From positions 1 through 36,377 of IMG/VR virus record IMGVR_UViG_3300025151_000125: a stretch of DNA of 36,377 nucleotides; one strand, written 5' to 3'. This DNA is from a virus. A model generated the notes under the pieces. The model was not told where the DNA came from and ran no database searches. It saw only the letters and a program-made list of their open reading frames with translations. Of the stretch, positions 26,901 to 34,469 are shown piece by piece. Position 1 is the first letter of the stretch. The number at the start of each line of letters is the position of its first letter. The position numbers and the translations under genes are program-made.

Positions 26901-29900
26901 CATCTAAGCGTGTACCCGAATCTCTTTCATCATCAGTTAACCCACCAGTGTGCTTTGACGATACAGTAGCGTCACTACTCGCACCCTCCATTAAGCCCCA
27001 GTCTTTACTTCTTGTAACATTGAATAGTTTACTAAGTGGGATTCTATTCTTATTATTGACTTTGATTATGACGGCGTTGTCTTTTACACCCCACTCACCT
27101 AGAGTTTTACCATCAGGTGCAAACATATGCCTACAATCAAAATTACTTTCGTCGTTATTAGCAGGCATTGTCATCGCAAACTCAACTGCCGCTGCAATAA
27201 CTTCGTCTGTGAGTACACTTGTGAAATTGATTCTTGGACTTATTACATAGTCAACGGAACTTATGGCACTTCCAAGCCCCCCTGTACACCCATAGAAAAC
27301 ATGAGGACCGGCCTTGGCATTGTGAGTCCGACTGGTGTATGAAATAGTTATACCTTTGTTAGCACCACCATCTGTTGTTAGTTGTAATAAACCTGACTCA
27401 GGGAATCCAAGATAGCCTAAGATGTCAGGATGAGACAGTGTACCACTTGTATCATAAGGTGCACTGAAGACCATCGTGAGTGTTTCTCCTGTACCTGCAC
27501 TGTCATGAGTCAAACTTACTGAGCCGTGAATACCAACTGCAGGTGAAGGATAATTGTTCCAAAGGTTTCCTTTGTATTCTTTCTCTGTGCCACCAGTCTT
27601 TTCTCCACAGACCTCACCTTTACCAACCATATGCCTACCAATAGTAAATCCACCTTGTGCTACATCACTATCATTAAAGTAAATTACAACTTCTTCGTCA
27701 AATGTAGGCGGGACCATTGTTAAGTCATTTCCAAACGGCTTTCCACATTCTTTGTACACCATCCTGATTGTATGATTATCACCTCTATGATCTTCCAATC
27801 TAATACCGTATAAACTACCCTTACCAATATTAGCAGGCTTCATCTGCTCTTCAGGAATGTAGCCGGTTTTGTTTGTAGAAGTGTAAATTGTACTACCAAG
27901 CATGGCGGTGGCAGCGTTAGATGCATTGCCGTATATTGCTTTGAATCTGTCGTCGCCATCTCGACCCATACCCCATTTTCCAGCATTAGGTGCCCAGCCC
28001 GGTATACCGGCTTGTGTTAATCCACCAAAGTTGATACGGGCTTGTGCGGATGTACCTGTTCTCAATCCATCAACTAATGTAGAAGACGGACTTTTAGTTT
28101 CAAAGGATTCGTTGATTACAGTGTTTGAATTTCTACCCGAAGCACCTTCACGGAATGTGTCAGTCTTTTGAGTCGAGCCTGCAACTGTCTCCGGCCCTAA
28201 ACTTAAATTGTTTTCAAATTCATCTAGTGTTTCTTCAGGAGGAATATATTCTTTCAAAGTAGTTATAGGAGCAAATGGTCTACCGAAACGATTGATTGGC
28301 ATAGGGGCAGGGTGCATGTTTTCTCCAGTCATTTCATCCGGCTGACACCAATAGTTGCGGAATCTACCACCATGTCCGATTAAATATCTTGGTTGGTAAG
28401 GTGTCTGCGCACGACTGCTATCTAACCAAACGCAGAAATTACGACCTTCTGCACCCGGAACAGTAGAGTGAATGACAATTGAAAATCCTTTTTCCCCATT
28501 AGAATCTAATACTACACGACCAAGATGAGCGCGAACATACCCCATGTGGCTTCCTTTGTCGTGACTAGAGAAGCCTTTCTTTACATCCCAAAACGGAGCA
28601 GGATCGTGAGTAGAGCCAGTGCTTTCACCTAAGTGCCTTTCTTTTTCTCCTCTTGCATAAGTTCTGCCATTTTTAGCACCGGCTTGGTTAATTAAACGAA
28701 CAACTTCACGAGCGGCTGACTCTATGTTAGTGAAACCTTTGTCTATAGAAATTTCACCAAAGTCAATTGTTAATCTTCTTACAAAGTCCATCTTTGTCCA
28801 GTGTTCTAAATTATTGAGCCTAGTTTCTTCGTGTCCACTTAAATCTAAAGCACTGTTCCTTATACCCTTTAATGCAAGGAAAGCAGGTATAGCGCGGGTA
28901 CCGTCAGGGGTATCAAAGAATGTAGAGGCTTCTCTTGAATCTTTATCGATTTGCTGATGTAACAATACTGCATCATCTGAGTTTATTACGGCATCGTTAG
29001 TTCTAGGCATGCCGCCATTTGTTGTATAGTTTGTACCCACATCGGGGCTGTGTGGTGACAATATAGTGCCGGTACTAGCGTTCCATGTGCTCTTGTGGGA
29101 ATACGCCGCTTCGATAAACTGTGACTTAGTAGATGCTGTAAGGTACTTGCTTTGGCTTGGGAAGCCGGATGCTACATCTATCCAAGAACCTGAATTGTCA
29201 TCATTGTACACAATTGCACCAGTAGTTCCACTTGGGGCTGCTCCGATCTTAGTGGCATCAGCACTACTCTGAACTTGCATCCATAAATCTTGGAATGCAA
29301 TAAACTCACGGTCATGTGCAACATCATACAGCAAAACACGAGCATGCTCGCTATCTGACTGATACGGGTCTAAATATGCAACAGTTGGTGCAAGTGTAGC
29401 AGACAGGCCTAGTGCTTCATAATTCAACTCAATTGTTTTGTTGACATGTTGCACAAAATTCTTTGCTGTTTCCACACAAGTATTACCAATCAAAAAGTTC
29501 TCCAAAGGTGTACTGCTTCTTGGGTTGGCATTCATGGCACCTTGACCACCATTGAAACCAGTCCAAACTTTACCTTCGTTTAGTGTGCCTCTGCTTTTAC
29601 AGAATAAGCCTTCTATCGAATGAGGATTAGTGTAATGCATGTTCATCCAAACAGTGTCACCGTCACGCAATCCACCCGGAGCATAAGGATAAGCCCAAGA
29701 TTTGTTTAGGAATACCCCTTCCTTTTGTTCAGGATAAATTGTGCTAGGGCTAGCATTCATATCTACAAGTGTAACTTCATCGCCTTCAGATGGAGTAAAG
29801 CCGGAATCTCTTTGTGCTAGAGTAAACACAGACCCTGCCCTTGCTTCATAGTGTGCGTAGTTCAAAGTACCACTAGCATTTCTGTAAGCCAATCTATAGC

Positions 29901-32900
29901 GATAGCCGCTATATCCACTTACTCCCTGTACATTTTCAGGGAAAAGACTTCCATCTTTTAAGTACAATATATTGAGTCCTGTATTTAGAGATTCAACTAT
30001 ACCTTTTGCTCTGCCACTTTGAATTCTGTCAAGGTGAGGATTGACACGAGGCCCTGCTCTGAACTCAACTGCACTGACATATTGCTTCATACCATAATCA
30101 ACATTGCCACCTTGTGTCATTACATTGGAGCGGTCATAATAGAATGAGCGACGACCTTCATATCCGGCACTTTTGAGGAGGGGGTTGTCTGCAATCGGAC
30201 TGTAATTCATATCTTGGTAGCCCGGCCCCGGAGTAAGTTGTACACCAACTGCGAACTCTTTGACGAAGTTTTTACTCATTGCCCAGTTACCACCAGCGGT
30301 TGCTGGCGCTGCTGCTGTAATTGTGTTATTAGTTAGATGAGGCGTACCTGTGTAAAGCACCCATTCTCCACTTGGTAAAAACGCTCTACGATACCTTGCA
30401 CTACCATCTATACCTGCAACTGCAGTAGGGCCAGCAGTAGAGATAGGGAATATACTTGCATCCTCTACAGAAATTGTAGTTCCTGTAAATGGAGCAGTAA
30501 TTTTAGTGCCTGTCCTATGAGTATTAGTTGCTATACTATACGAAAACGCACCGAATATCTCGGGATCTTGTGGTGTAATTTCCTCATGCCTTCTACCTAC
30601 TGGGTTAGGTGCCCAGTTGCTAGCAGTTCTCGTTGCATCAACATGTATTTTCATACTGTTGTCAGGTCCGGGAAATACACCTCTATCTATGTCTTGGAAA
30701 AAGAAATCTTCAAACAATGGTATTTCTACTAATGCGCGAGTACTTGCGTACTGTGTACCTAACTGGTAATCGTGCTGAACAGTGTCAAGAGTTTGGAACA
30801 ATCTATCGTTGATAGTGGTACCATCATTGCAAACAGACTCTTCAAGGAATTTATCATCAACATGTATATTGCCACCAACTATGTTTATGCTACCTACTCC
30901 ATTAACCCAGTCTGTAAAGGTGTCCGCTTCACTACCGTCTGCAAGAATAAACTTACCAGTTCCCATTTGACTACCAATTGGGAAATTGAATAGCGTACCT
31001 GTTTTAGATGTGTACTCTGCAGATGCAAAGCGGACTGCATCATTTACATCAGTTCTTGGTAATTCAAGATAGATTTTACCGGCTTTAGGGAAGCAATATG
31101 TACCCCAAGATGCTAAATCAGTTGCACGATTGTTAAGAGGCGTTACTGTAATAGTACTGGCACTAGTATCAACAGCAGTACCTGATGTTACACAATCGCG
31201 CCTCGTACTCCAAGGCATTCTAGCAGTAGGGCTTGGGTTCCATGTTTCCTTTGTATTAATTGCACCCTGACCTGTGCCGCCAAGGGTAACGGTTACAACA
31301 GGTGCACCCGGCATTATCTCTTTGACTATATGTGAATCCGGGGCACCATCACCCTTTGCGCTAACACTTGCACTTGCAATATCAGATACAAGGCCATAGG
31401 CAAGCAAATTGGAATTGCCACTTTCATCATCATCAAAGGACAATACTCTTCCCCTTGAAATCAAATATTCGATCGAAACTTCATTAGCGGTACCCTCTTC
31501 CGCACTTAATCTACAAAGTTGAGTAAATCTCCTTCTATCACTTGGTTGAATAGTCAATGTTATTTTGTTACCTACCGATTCATGTTCAATGATATCAAAT
31601 ATTTCATGAATAGCACTAGATTGATTTACGCTACCTATTCCTAACTCTACTGGGCTGCTATACAATTCTTCATTGTCATGTAGAAATGTTGCAGTTCCTC
31701 CGCCACCCGATACCCTTAGTGTTGTTTCAGTAACAGCGTGATTAATTGTACCAACGATTGTTCCATCGGCTCTGTAAATTATATCTCCATTCTTAAATGC
31801 GGTTCTTGCATCAGTTCCATCTACTGTCAATGCAGTAGTAGTGCTAGCAGCATATCCCCCACTATTGTTAATGACTACACCAGTGCCTACGCGACTATTT
31901 AGAATTGAGAACTGCCTTATGGTGTCTTCTCTTTTATCTAAGTTCAATTCGTAGTCAACAGGGCCTATTATCAGTCTATTAAATTGAGACTCCTTTGACG
32001 ATAAATTGGAATTAGATAAAGCAATTGCTTGAGGAGTTTTCATAGGCGGGTCAGTAGCCACTAATGGTAAATGATTTTGAGGACAAAGTGTGAAGTCCAA
32101 CTTAGGCTCAGCAACTAGGCCTTCCTCTGTATCTCCTTCTAAATCACCTGATTTGAATGGAAGGTTTTCAGACATATCTAATACGATTTTACCTCCCGGC
32201 GAGTAAATATCCAAATCCCCTGCATCTAACGCAGTATGAATAAGATCGAGAATTGATGTGCTACCGCCATCTACTATTGTACTTACATCAGGTACAGTCT
32301 TAGTAACCATTAATGACGGGCCACGCATTTTTAACTTTACAATTGCACCAGTAGTGTCTATTGCTTGGAAACCGGAATCTGTATTAGCACTAAATGTAAT
32401 TTTTTTGTCACTGTGATTTAATGTTGCAGTTATCGCAGGGTCAGTAGTGGCAGGTACACCATTAATCGATATATCCACCGCTCTTAACACAGCACCATTT
32501 TTACCAAAAGACTTGATACTTTGTAACTTAATCACTGTGGCTGTGCTTGTAAAAGATGAATCTATTCTTGAAACCGCTGCATGTGGAAAATTGGTAGGGT
32601 GATGACAAACGGCATTATAATGCAATTGTATAAACGGCGCGTAATTGTAAGTAGACAAAGAAGGTAAGTTTAGAATAGCAATTCTGCTTTCCGAAGAAGG
32701 AACTAAATGCCTCATAGTTTCAGCAGCATCGCTGTTGACTCTTTCACTTCCTATAGATTTGAGGCTAAATAAATCCGAATCAAAATTGTCACCACCTATA
32801 CCTATGATGCCTCTTTTGTCATCCGATATATCGCTCATGCCGTTTTCTATAACTTGACTAACAAATGTTCTATCAGAAATTGCTTCTATTCTTAACGGCC

Positions 32901-34467
32901 CATAAGAATCGTAAACGGAAACTTTAGAATTTAAGGGAACGGTCCCCTTTATGTCTGAGTACTGTGAAGAGTATGATGCTGAAATAACATCAGCAGAAGC
33001 ATCTAATTTTTTATCAACAGATACATCAGATGCAGGTGGCAATAGTCCCATAAATGGATGGCTTTTGACATGATTCAAAGTATGCCTACCTGAATGCCCT
33101 ATGTAAAAACCATCGCCGGGATTAGCAGAAGATGCTGAAAATTTATTGTAAGTATCAGAATCTATAGCCATACTCATAGAGAACATTATACCATGGTTTT
33201 CGTAAATGCTTTCATCTATGCAGACCTGACCTTGCCTATGAGAAAACTGTGTACCGCTACCCTGTGGTTGGAAGTCGTTACCATTTCCTCCATCTACTAT
33301 ACAGTCTCCAGTTACGACAACGAATATACCTGCGTCGTGAGCCTGTAGTGCCCCTCTTCTGCCGTTTGATGTAGCACTAAAATCAAGATGAATGGACTCT
33401 ACAGTAATTGTACCTGCACCACCATTTATTGCCATTAAACGCAAACGCTCAGGTGCTTTAGCAGTAGGCTTACCTGTCGTTGAACTGTAACCTAGAGGGT
33501 TGACAATTATGTTGTAGGGTACTTTAGGAATAGTAATATCGCTAGATGATGTTGCTGTGTACTTTTTTACGGTATAAGATCCATGCGAATTATATGGTGA
33601 CTCGGTTGCAAAGTCTATGAATGTTTTTGTCGACGAACCTGACAATTCACTTGCTAAGGCTTTAGCAGCAGTCGCACCTATAGTAATTGTAGAATTAGCA
33701 CTGGTTGATGCTGAAATCGATGGGGTAACGACCTGCGTAGTAATCGGCTCAATTGGCTCTTCAAAGCGCCAAAGGCCAATGGTATCATCACTCTTTACCG
33801 GTGCAAAGAATGCCCTACCTGATTGCTTTACACCTTTAGACAGATGTATAGTTTCGATTGTGCCACGGTATTCTCCTCCTCTGCCACCAAGGTACATATT
33901 AGAAGGGTTGAGAACGATTTGTTGTGCCTCATCGAATTCCTTTGTCACTACTAAGTCACCGTTGATGTGCATTGATATGCGACGACCACTAAATGTAACA
34001 GTTACATTCAATAATTCTCTATGTCCATCATTTAAAGCAGTGGAATCGTTAACAGCAGCATCGGTAGAAACATCAGAATTATGCAAATCTAAATTTGGTG
34101 TTGGGAAGCAAATCCCATCCCAATAAGCCAAATCGCCATCAGGCATGTGTACGGGCCTTGCACTGCTAATAGAGCACACACTAGATGTACCTGCTGCTAC
34201 ATTTTCTAAATTGATTTCAAATGTTGCAGGTGCAGGACTAGAAGGCGAACCTACAATTAACCTCATGACATTTTCATATTCATAGACTACACCCCCGCAA
34301 TCAGGTACTATCCAAGTTTCTAATGTGAATGAGCGCAAAACATTAGGTAGGGCCTTGTACCCCTCTTCGCTTTTACCATGCACTACATTCAAATTAGGAG
34401 GAACTAACACACCGTCGGTAATACCGTTGAAAGACAAAGCAAATCCGGGATCTATTACTATGCTCAT
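17947..34467 (-). CDS. Giant beta-rich virion/adhesion-like protein (~5506 aa), LamG domain at N-terminus
   Basis: This is an uninterrupted frame of about 5506 residues, roughly 600 kDa. ATG 34467 follows GGGGTG; a GTG at 34473 overlapping the upstream stop is an alternative. Residues 8-240 look like a LamG/concanavalin-type lectin fold (ALSFNGITDGVLVPP, SFTLETWIVP, ISMHINGDLVVTKEF, MYLGGRGGEYRGTIETIHLSKG, GLWRFEEP). The rest is beta-rich and high in Gly, Asn, Thr, Ser, His and aromatics, with recurring modules (near nt 31650-31885, 30445-30495, 29930-29995, 24625-25025, 21690-22100, 20725-20790). There is no long helical repeat, so it is not a typical tape measure. It lies upstream of the hub gene, so a tail fibre, tail sheath-like shell or adhesin is inferred. 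No catalytic motif was seen. Confidence 0.85.
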   Translation of the reverse strand: MSIVIDPGFALSFNGITDGVLVPPNLNVVHGKSEEGYKALPNVLRSFTLETWIVPDCGGVVYEYENVMRLIVGSPSSPAPATFEINLENVAAGTSSVCSISSARPVHMPDGDLAYWDGICFPTPNLDLHNSDVSTDAAVNDSTALNDGHRELLNVTVTFSGRRISMHINGDLVVTKEFDEAQQIVLNPSNMYLGGRGGEYRGTIETIHLSKGVKQSGRAFFAPVKSDDTIGLWRFEEPIEPITTQVVTPSISASTSANSTITIGATAAKALASELSGSSTKTFIDFATESPYNSHGSYTVKKYTATSSSDITIPKVPYNIIVNPLGYSSTTGKPTAKAPERLRLMAINGGAGTITVESIHLDFSATSNGRRGALQAHDAGIFVVVTGDCIVDGGNGNDFQPQGSGTQFSHRQGQVCIDESIYENHGIMFSMSMAIDSDTYNKFSASSANPGDGFYIGHSGRHTLNHVKSHPFMGLLPPASDVSVDKKLDASADVISASYSSQYSDIKGTVPLNSKVSVYDSYGPLRIEAISDRTFVSQVIENGMSDISDDKRGIIGIGGDNFDSDLFSLKSIGSERVNSDAAETMRHLVPSSESRIAILNLPSLSTYNYAPFIQLHYNAVCHHPTNFPHAAVSRIDSSFTSTATVIKLQSIKSFGKNGAVLRAVDISINGVPATTDPAITATLNHSDKKITFSANTDSGFQAIDTTGAIVKLKMRGPSLMVTKTVPDVSTIVDGGSTSILDLIHTALDAGDLDIYSPGGKIVLDMSENLPFKSGDLEGDTEEGLVAEPKLDFTLCPQNHLPLVATDPPMKTPQAIALSNSNLSSKESQFNRLIIGPVDYELNLDKREDTIRQFSILNSRVGTGVVINNSGGYAASTTTALTVDGTDARTAFKNGDIIYRADGTIVGTINHAVTETTLRVSGGGGTATFLHDNEELYSSPVELGIGSVNQSSAIHEIFDIIEHESVGNKITLTIQPSDRRRFTQLCRLSAEEGTANEVSIEYLISRGRVLSFDDDESGNSNLLAYGLVSDIASASVSAKGDGAPDSHIVKEIMPGAPVVTVTLGGTGQGAINTKETWNPSPTARMPWSTRRDCVTSGTAVDTSASTITVTPLNNRATDLASWGTYCFPKAGKIYLELPRTDVNDAVRFASAEYTSKTGTLFNFPIGSQMGTGKFILADGSEADTFTDWVNGVGSINIVGGNIHVDDKFLEESVCNDGTTINDRLFQTLDTVQHDYQLGTQYASTRALVEIPLFEDFFFQDIDRGVFPGPDNSMKIHVDATRTASNWAPNPVGRRHEEITPQDPEIFGAFSYSIATNTHRTGTKITAPFTGTTISVEDASIFPISTAGPTAVAGIDGSARYRRAFLPSGEWVLYTGTPHLTNNTITAAAPATAGGNWAMSKNFVKEFAVGVQLTPGPGYQDMNYSPIADNPLLKSAGYEGRRSFYYDRSNVMTQGGNVDYGMKQYVSAVEFRAGPRVNPHLDRIQSGRAKGIVESLNTGLNILYLKDGSLFPENVQGVSGYSGYRYRLAYRNASGTLNYAHYEARAGSVFTLAQRDSGFTPSEGDEVTLVDMNASPSTIYPEQKEGVFLNKSWAYPYAPGGLRDGDTVWMNMHYTNPHSIEGLFCKSRGTLNEGKVWTGFNGGQGAMNANPRSSTPLENFLIGNTCVETAKNFVQHVNKTIELNYEALGLSATLAPTVAYLDPYQSDSEHARVLLYDVAHDREFIAFQDLWMQVQSSADATKIGAAPSGTTGAIVYNDDNSGSWIDVASGFPSQSKYLTASTKSQFIEAAYSHKSTWNASTGTILSPHSPDVGTNYTTNGGMPRTNDAVINSDDAVLLHQQIDKDSREASTFFDTPDGTRAIPAFLALKGIRNSALDLSGHEETRLNNLEHWTKMDFVRRLTIDFGEISIDKGFTNIESAAREVVRLINQAGAKNGRTYARGEKERHLGESTGSTHDPAPFWDVKKGFSSHDKGSHMGYVRAHLGRVVLDSNGEKGFSIVIHSTVPGAEGRNFCVWLDSSRAQTPYQPRYLIGHGGRFRNYWCQPDEMTGENMHPAPMPINRFGRPFAPITTLKEYIPPEETLDEFENNLSLGPETVAGSTQKTDTFREGASGRNSNTVINESFETKSPSSTLVDGLRTGTSAQARINFGGLTQAGIPGWAPNAGKWGMGRDGDDRFKAIYGNASNAATAMLGSTIYTSTNKTGYIPEEQMKPANIGKGSLYGIRLEDHRGDNHTIRMVYKECGKPFGNDLTMVPPTFDEEVVIYFNDSDVAQGGFTIGRHMVGKGEVCGEKTGGTEKEYKGNLWNNYPSPAVGIHGSVSLTHDSAGTGETLTMVFSAPYDTSGTLSHPDILGYLGFPESGLLQLTTDGGANKGITISYTSRTHNAKAGPHVFYGCTGGLGSAISSVDYVISPRINFTSVLTDEVIAAAVEFAMTMPANNDESNFDCRHMFAPDGKTLGEWGVKDNAVIIKVNNKNRIPLSKLFNVTRSKDWGLMEGASSDATVSSKHTGGLTDDERDSGTRLDVGYIPETVLHIITRYKGTNANTATPILVDSQNNMVDVSTWQRNLRGDNYTSVAGDHIIPKVDSPMILKTTDDGATITTASNTYLYSICVPGSDDTYSWGERFTIWWGSEEYAEVTSKVGADVETKLSYGATTGVSANFASYCHDSDDEVLMRNGDVKNGMKTDGIRRAGSKMSSPFLYFRGGRDSPDHWVPLYFGGGFSGVVMDINDGTENDYGEFYTHPYASGPTGSCGLQNVGEIAGSYALLDTNAMLAMFPGTPYLDNHKGKNNPPLFNQDGILTFDMAKGANNHATGTTYTDGTNTVSTNIPSPIILRFAHPHARYSSSGNTDDQTVYMVFGPGQAFPHNSAAFEPQGSNIVTTGNGYSAVPIYITGGSASDESFLPNQLANGDDSVSGFNRTLAASAHLPRTSFFQKNRLSGFNYDMNWEPTKGFPSVSVHTSSGDSFEQTYDKAFYYEGSLFSVPHFTYPPTAHPFNTVFTDLAGNSLQTTGTYAATKKAFAIWHMDGGYHPGGHFLDNHVNINPKHPIENGRLATGGTNKHNVSAFRPCGLLAEAYLSKYGGSPDNQVSDENVVLIDATRVQNAEELGAVISASINTFPGKDPLKAIGGTFLPSMQNAHRQDRYGWVEVAVNQYTAQSGSTAASVRVTSAATTFPDYGWLRFSDGNTAGYAPYISQSVSAPNTTFTLGKSPALSSPSVISILDPGSGGYSTAAGLATSGGSGTGLTVEITAVTGSGQIDPSGPSGGIVITNPGSGYESGEDIIVIQGGASNDARISIDDCAANSNVTNPENMRDVAVDNSFKAYVWTKAGTHRHNNDSSVTARDHMCQVHYNGLIDAVDRTKPIGAVGWAGEAYSYLNSYTGTQIGSGVYPAGLGAWHPFLGFNPYGAAETCLASSAPVGTGDTATATFSDYCVNGLSSRHLIAITNESELPLIAKADRDGILCSGDWLMAKENGNILHAGTVQWDTAKVHNKSRYVAYANAGPRVEAQMHSGFTRPFNNTNYPNTGSAPSDAQWHRTIQSGDMVQANPCLYPTGDLFWDESVVKGSNFHENFGTNGVECIGNSGLKDYLNPAAATTAMPHPGLFGYYSKRSAARNFSAEHIVWKRMDGGSLTMPAANARGLGAIPWVNRKQSDDSYLLEGEKVLGNVRFSFETTNSAMFPVIQAQELSHPQLAEQHPIRIQNALMIPNEEMQFKSMMVVDDTGQEHRLEGGSPLGTVIMDFRHVSDREIQGLSPALAGTGVSPNMKIRLPNPDEIPGNIIVRPGFDRIQAYQHETFGSGGLQHPAQPIQHITDMFDNTYAGPRLWPTWENNGWEHLSQDGTDISILKNEHRLDFPASTLEGWQDHTGNRPLSTSYEPHDRSLYFHVTKMGVSSTHKYGVEETPYQNHTVNTIVAGGTLASADWTDTTEQSGGRYFLRVYDPETGKGVIASYTGISSDTFTGVVFSPDFEQFVTDNQASLFIVPSYYMPAGSTRIFASRRLRDHSEYSGASPDMKITGWFEMYDKLPASTGNFANPSIPYQYLAGASSPKMTPMPIPRMGHHYVTPTMALMPGHYAHPAYQRIYDLNQSCRTSNNDFTINSLIGTNEATRTSVVAAATGTITAADGDAAHGLTAGQKITITSTDGKIVDYFVSDTNDGGVAHLSAVTAGATLKSTGSITASLTSGATGISVGFNLASGTQNAYLVLLKAAIEHANGHNGRVTVSAVPAEANGNQSITVTQRDHGEDGNLTMTENLATVSVSGFSGAANITTSFESGRDPYIYFSGPTAAFSPSDIHGGGFTLLTETKIKYEGYGIAASVGDAGTKNAAGGHELVLEAAGTYTLNDHFPDPMEVGAYQIVIQPNLFKQQLKGFHANGPAADVPDGSVVELTGQQVNTVIAIEQDISTNGAHTLILAEAIMADVRGCEVIINEVILDIEPDSGSHFTNMPTLGLYNPLGVQETSSPSLTRRSMPYRPGMFSSATPGYTITIPWWGILHKDGATASGANKFKHLEWHKPDNYYEFCRMSYGCVGAQLTIAGYPTSFMDIYEVHRRNRSLNPTCVVLSTNSGGSTITVDNNDLFPVEPYYGEQLEYTKNGITYTATYGNRTGTLAHATLGVSTIFESVSGSTEFWANIAANTVLKLTRPYKTYASDTVFLDSQTSIMARLFPQKQNKYDNSLVDGSGDTNSLHLPDAYLCLWHPNLGRPFTWYSDTATGGTRNFYDKTGVADTPVDKKPYNHMPEFFETIHYHDFNYVASKGPFGFAMKWVAPPHDHDNNSGTALNHDGSIYTAAQIDALVDGSGTLNHQGGTISSTKYNFAGFWPGGSHGGGAVSRLETYASALIGWGGETHGMDCGGFDDNTGVRTRTYAELTSASAYARNYCFGYRFGIRQAYNRPRYANYVRGYLEVANANALHGYYHGPFVQQDNKTNGWDYVGADSGDGAPTDQTFTASYIGILERLTQISALLNQDQIGRQVRYSDGRRMSESFGCAVRTIRNASTVRREYPGDSAGKDIADLAEAHRYYMVDWWGNTRGEDVRRFPVRGFGIRPSWDPEDAYADTNVTHRPAAHSLFAGDGNDRYSGNANTANNDASNMGTADWFNPASAMRVGDRGDGRGVRWPTVFNESMLMDVSETHEATGLVLSHSTAEPAFGQGLVRPSNLTLQAGEIDRGISARLDLADEDGLLKPSSSVGEGVETVTADTRLVDPVARDDIRMGLDVDTISELNDGASREYVIMSTEAASLHTDTEVGQRTNLRGAMTGGSRTLGNFDLTALNFSGNPVAGITRFSNAHAYWSLGGTYVMEWSKHSGVLDVKGWGQDGVPLSSNPYQDANHNPTIQNINFTDSKIEFLYRPAQVLDSKHVQFFRPAPVMKTSADQVGSNFYRATAGGKYGLFTSDVPGALTGTPSLPPYAPVYSITPGSSLTVPTSQGPKIEGVDVTGYDKTDIRSPVARIVMSENTLEHFRADASRKSPDDKEGDFAVQPRHSQTLHPKGSDGDASYNTGDHSGD
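20725..20790 (-). repeat. Short TxIxVxDxxxFP strand motif in the giant protein
   Basis: Reads NSGGSTITVDNNDLFPVEP. It is one of several segments in the late proteins with the pattern T-x-I-x-V-x-D-x-x-x-F-P followed by a strand carrying a turn, comparable with the segments at 30445-30495 and 29930-29995. Confidence 0.45.
21690..22100 (-). repeat. Beta module resembling a marine-virus structural domain
   Basis: About 137 residues of the giant protein: HGLTAGQKITITSTDGK, then a helix-like YLVLLKAAIEHANGHNG, then RVTVSAVPAEANGNQSITVT, RDHGEDGNLTMTENLATVSV. The order (strand with a DG turn, a helix of form A-I-x-x-A-N, then an N-Q-S-I-T-V-T-Q strand and a G-x-x-G-N loop) matches a module I recall from several marine phage virion proteins. 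It is a single copy here. Confidence 0.5.
24625..24790 (-). repeat. Glycine-rich GSGTGL/GSGYxxGD module
   Basis: About 55 residues of the giant protein: GGSGTGLTVEITAVTGSG, GGIVITNPGSGYESGEDIIV. The GSGTGLTV and NPGSGYxxGDxI signatures are typical of small beta modules that recur in marine phage structural proteins. Only one full copy is present; the preceding DPGSGGYSTA stretch (about 24785-24815) looks like a partial second copy. Confidence 0.55.
31650..31885 (-). repeat. Beta module copy B (giant protein)
   Basis: About 78 residues beginning GVVINNSGGYAASTTTALTVDGTDA and ending LHDNEELYSSP. It matches the hub C-terminal copy (16340-16597) along most of its length, including INN-GGYA, TTT, the RADGTIVGTI turn and NEEL. 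It sits about 860-940 residues into the giant protein. Confidence 0.7.
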
Positions 34468-34469
34468 TT

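Noticed and set aside
33617-34126. Open frame of 169 residues on the + strand opposite the LamG region
   Set aside because: The opposite strand shows a recognisable lectin-like domain, so this frame is a shadow.
17947-34467. Giant protein as a tape-measure protein
   Set aside because: The sequence is beta-rich with many Gly, Asn, His and aromatic residues and no long helical repeats.
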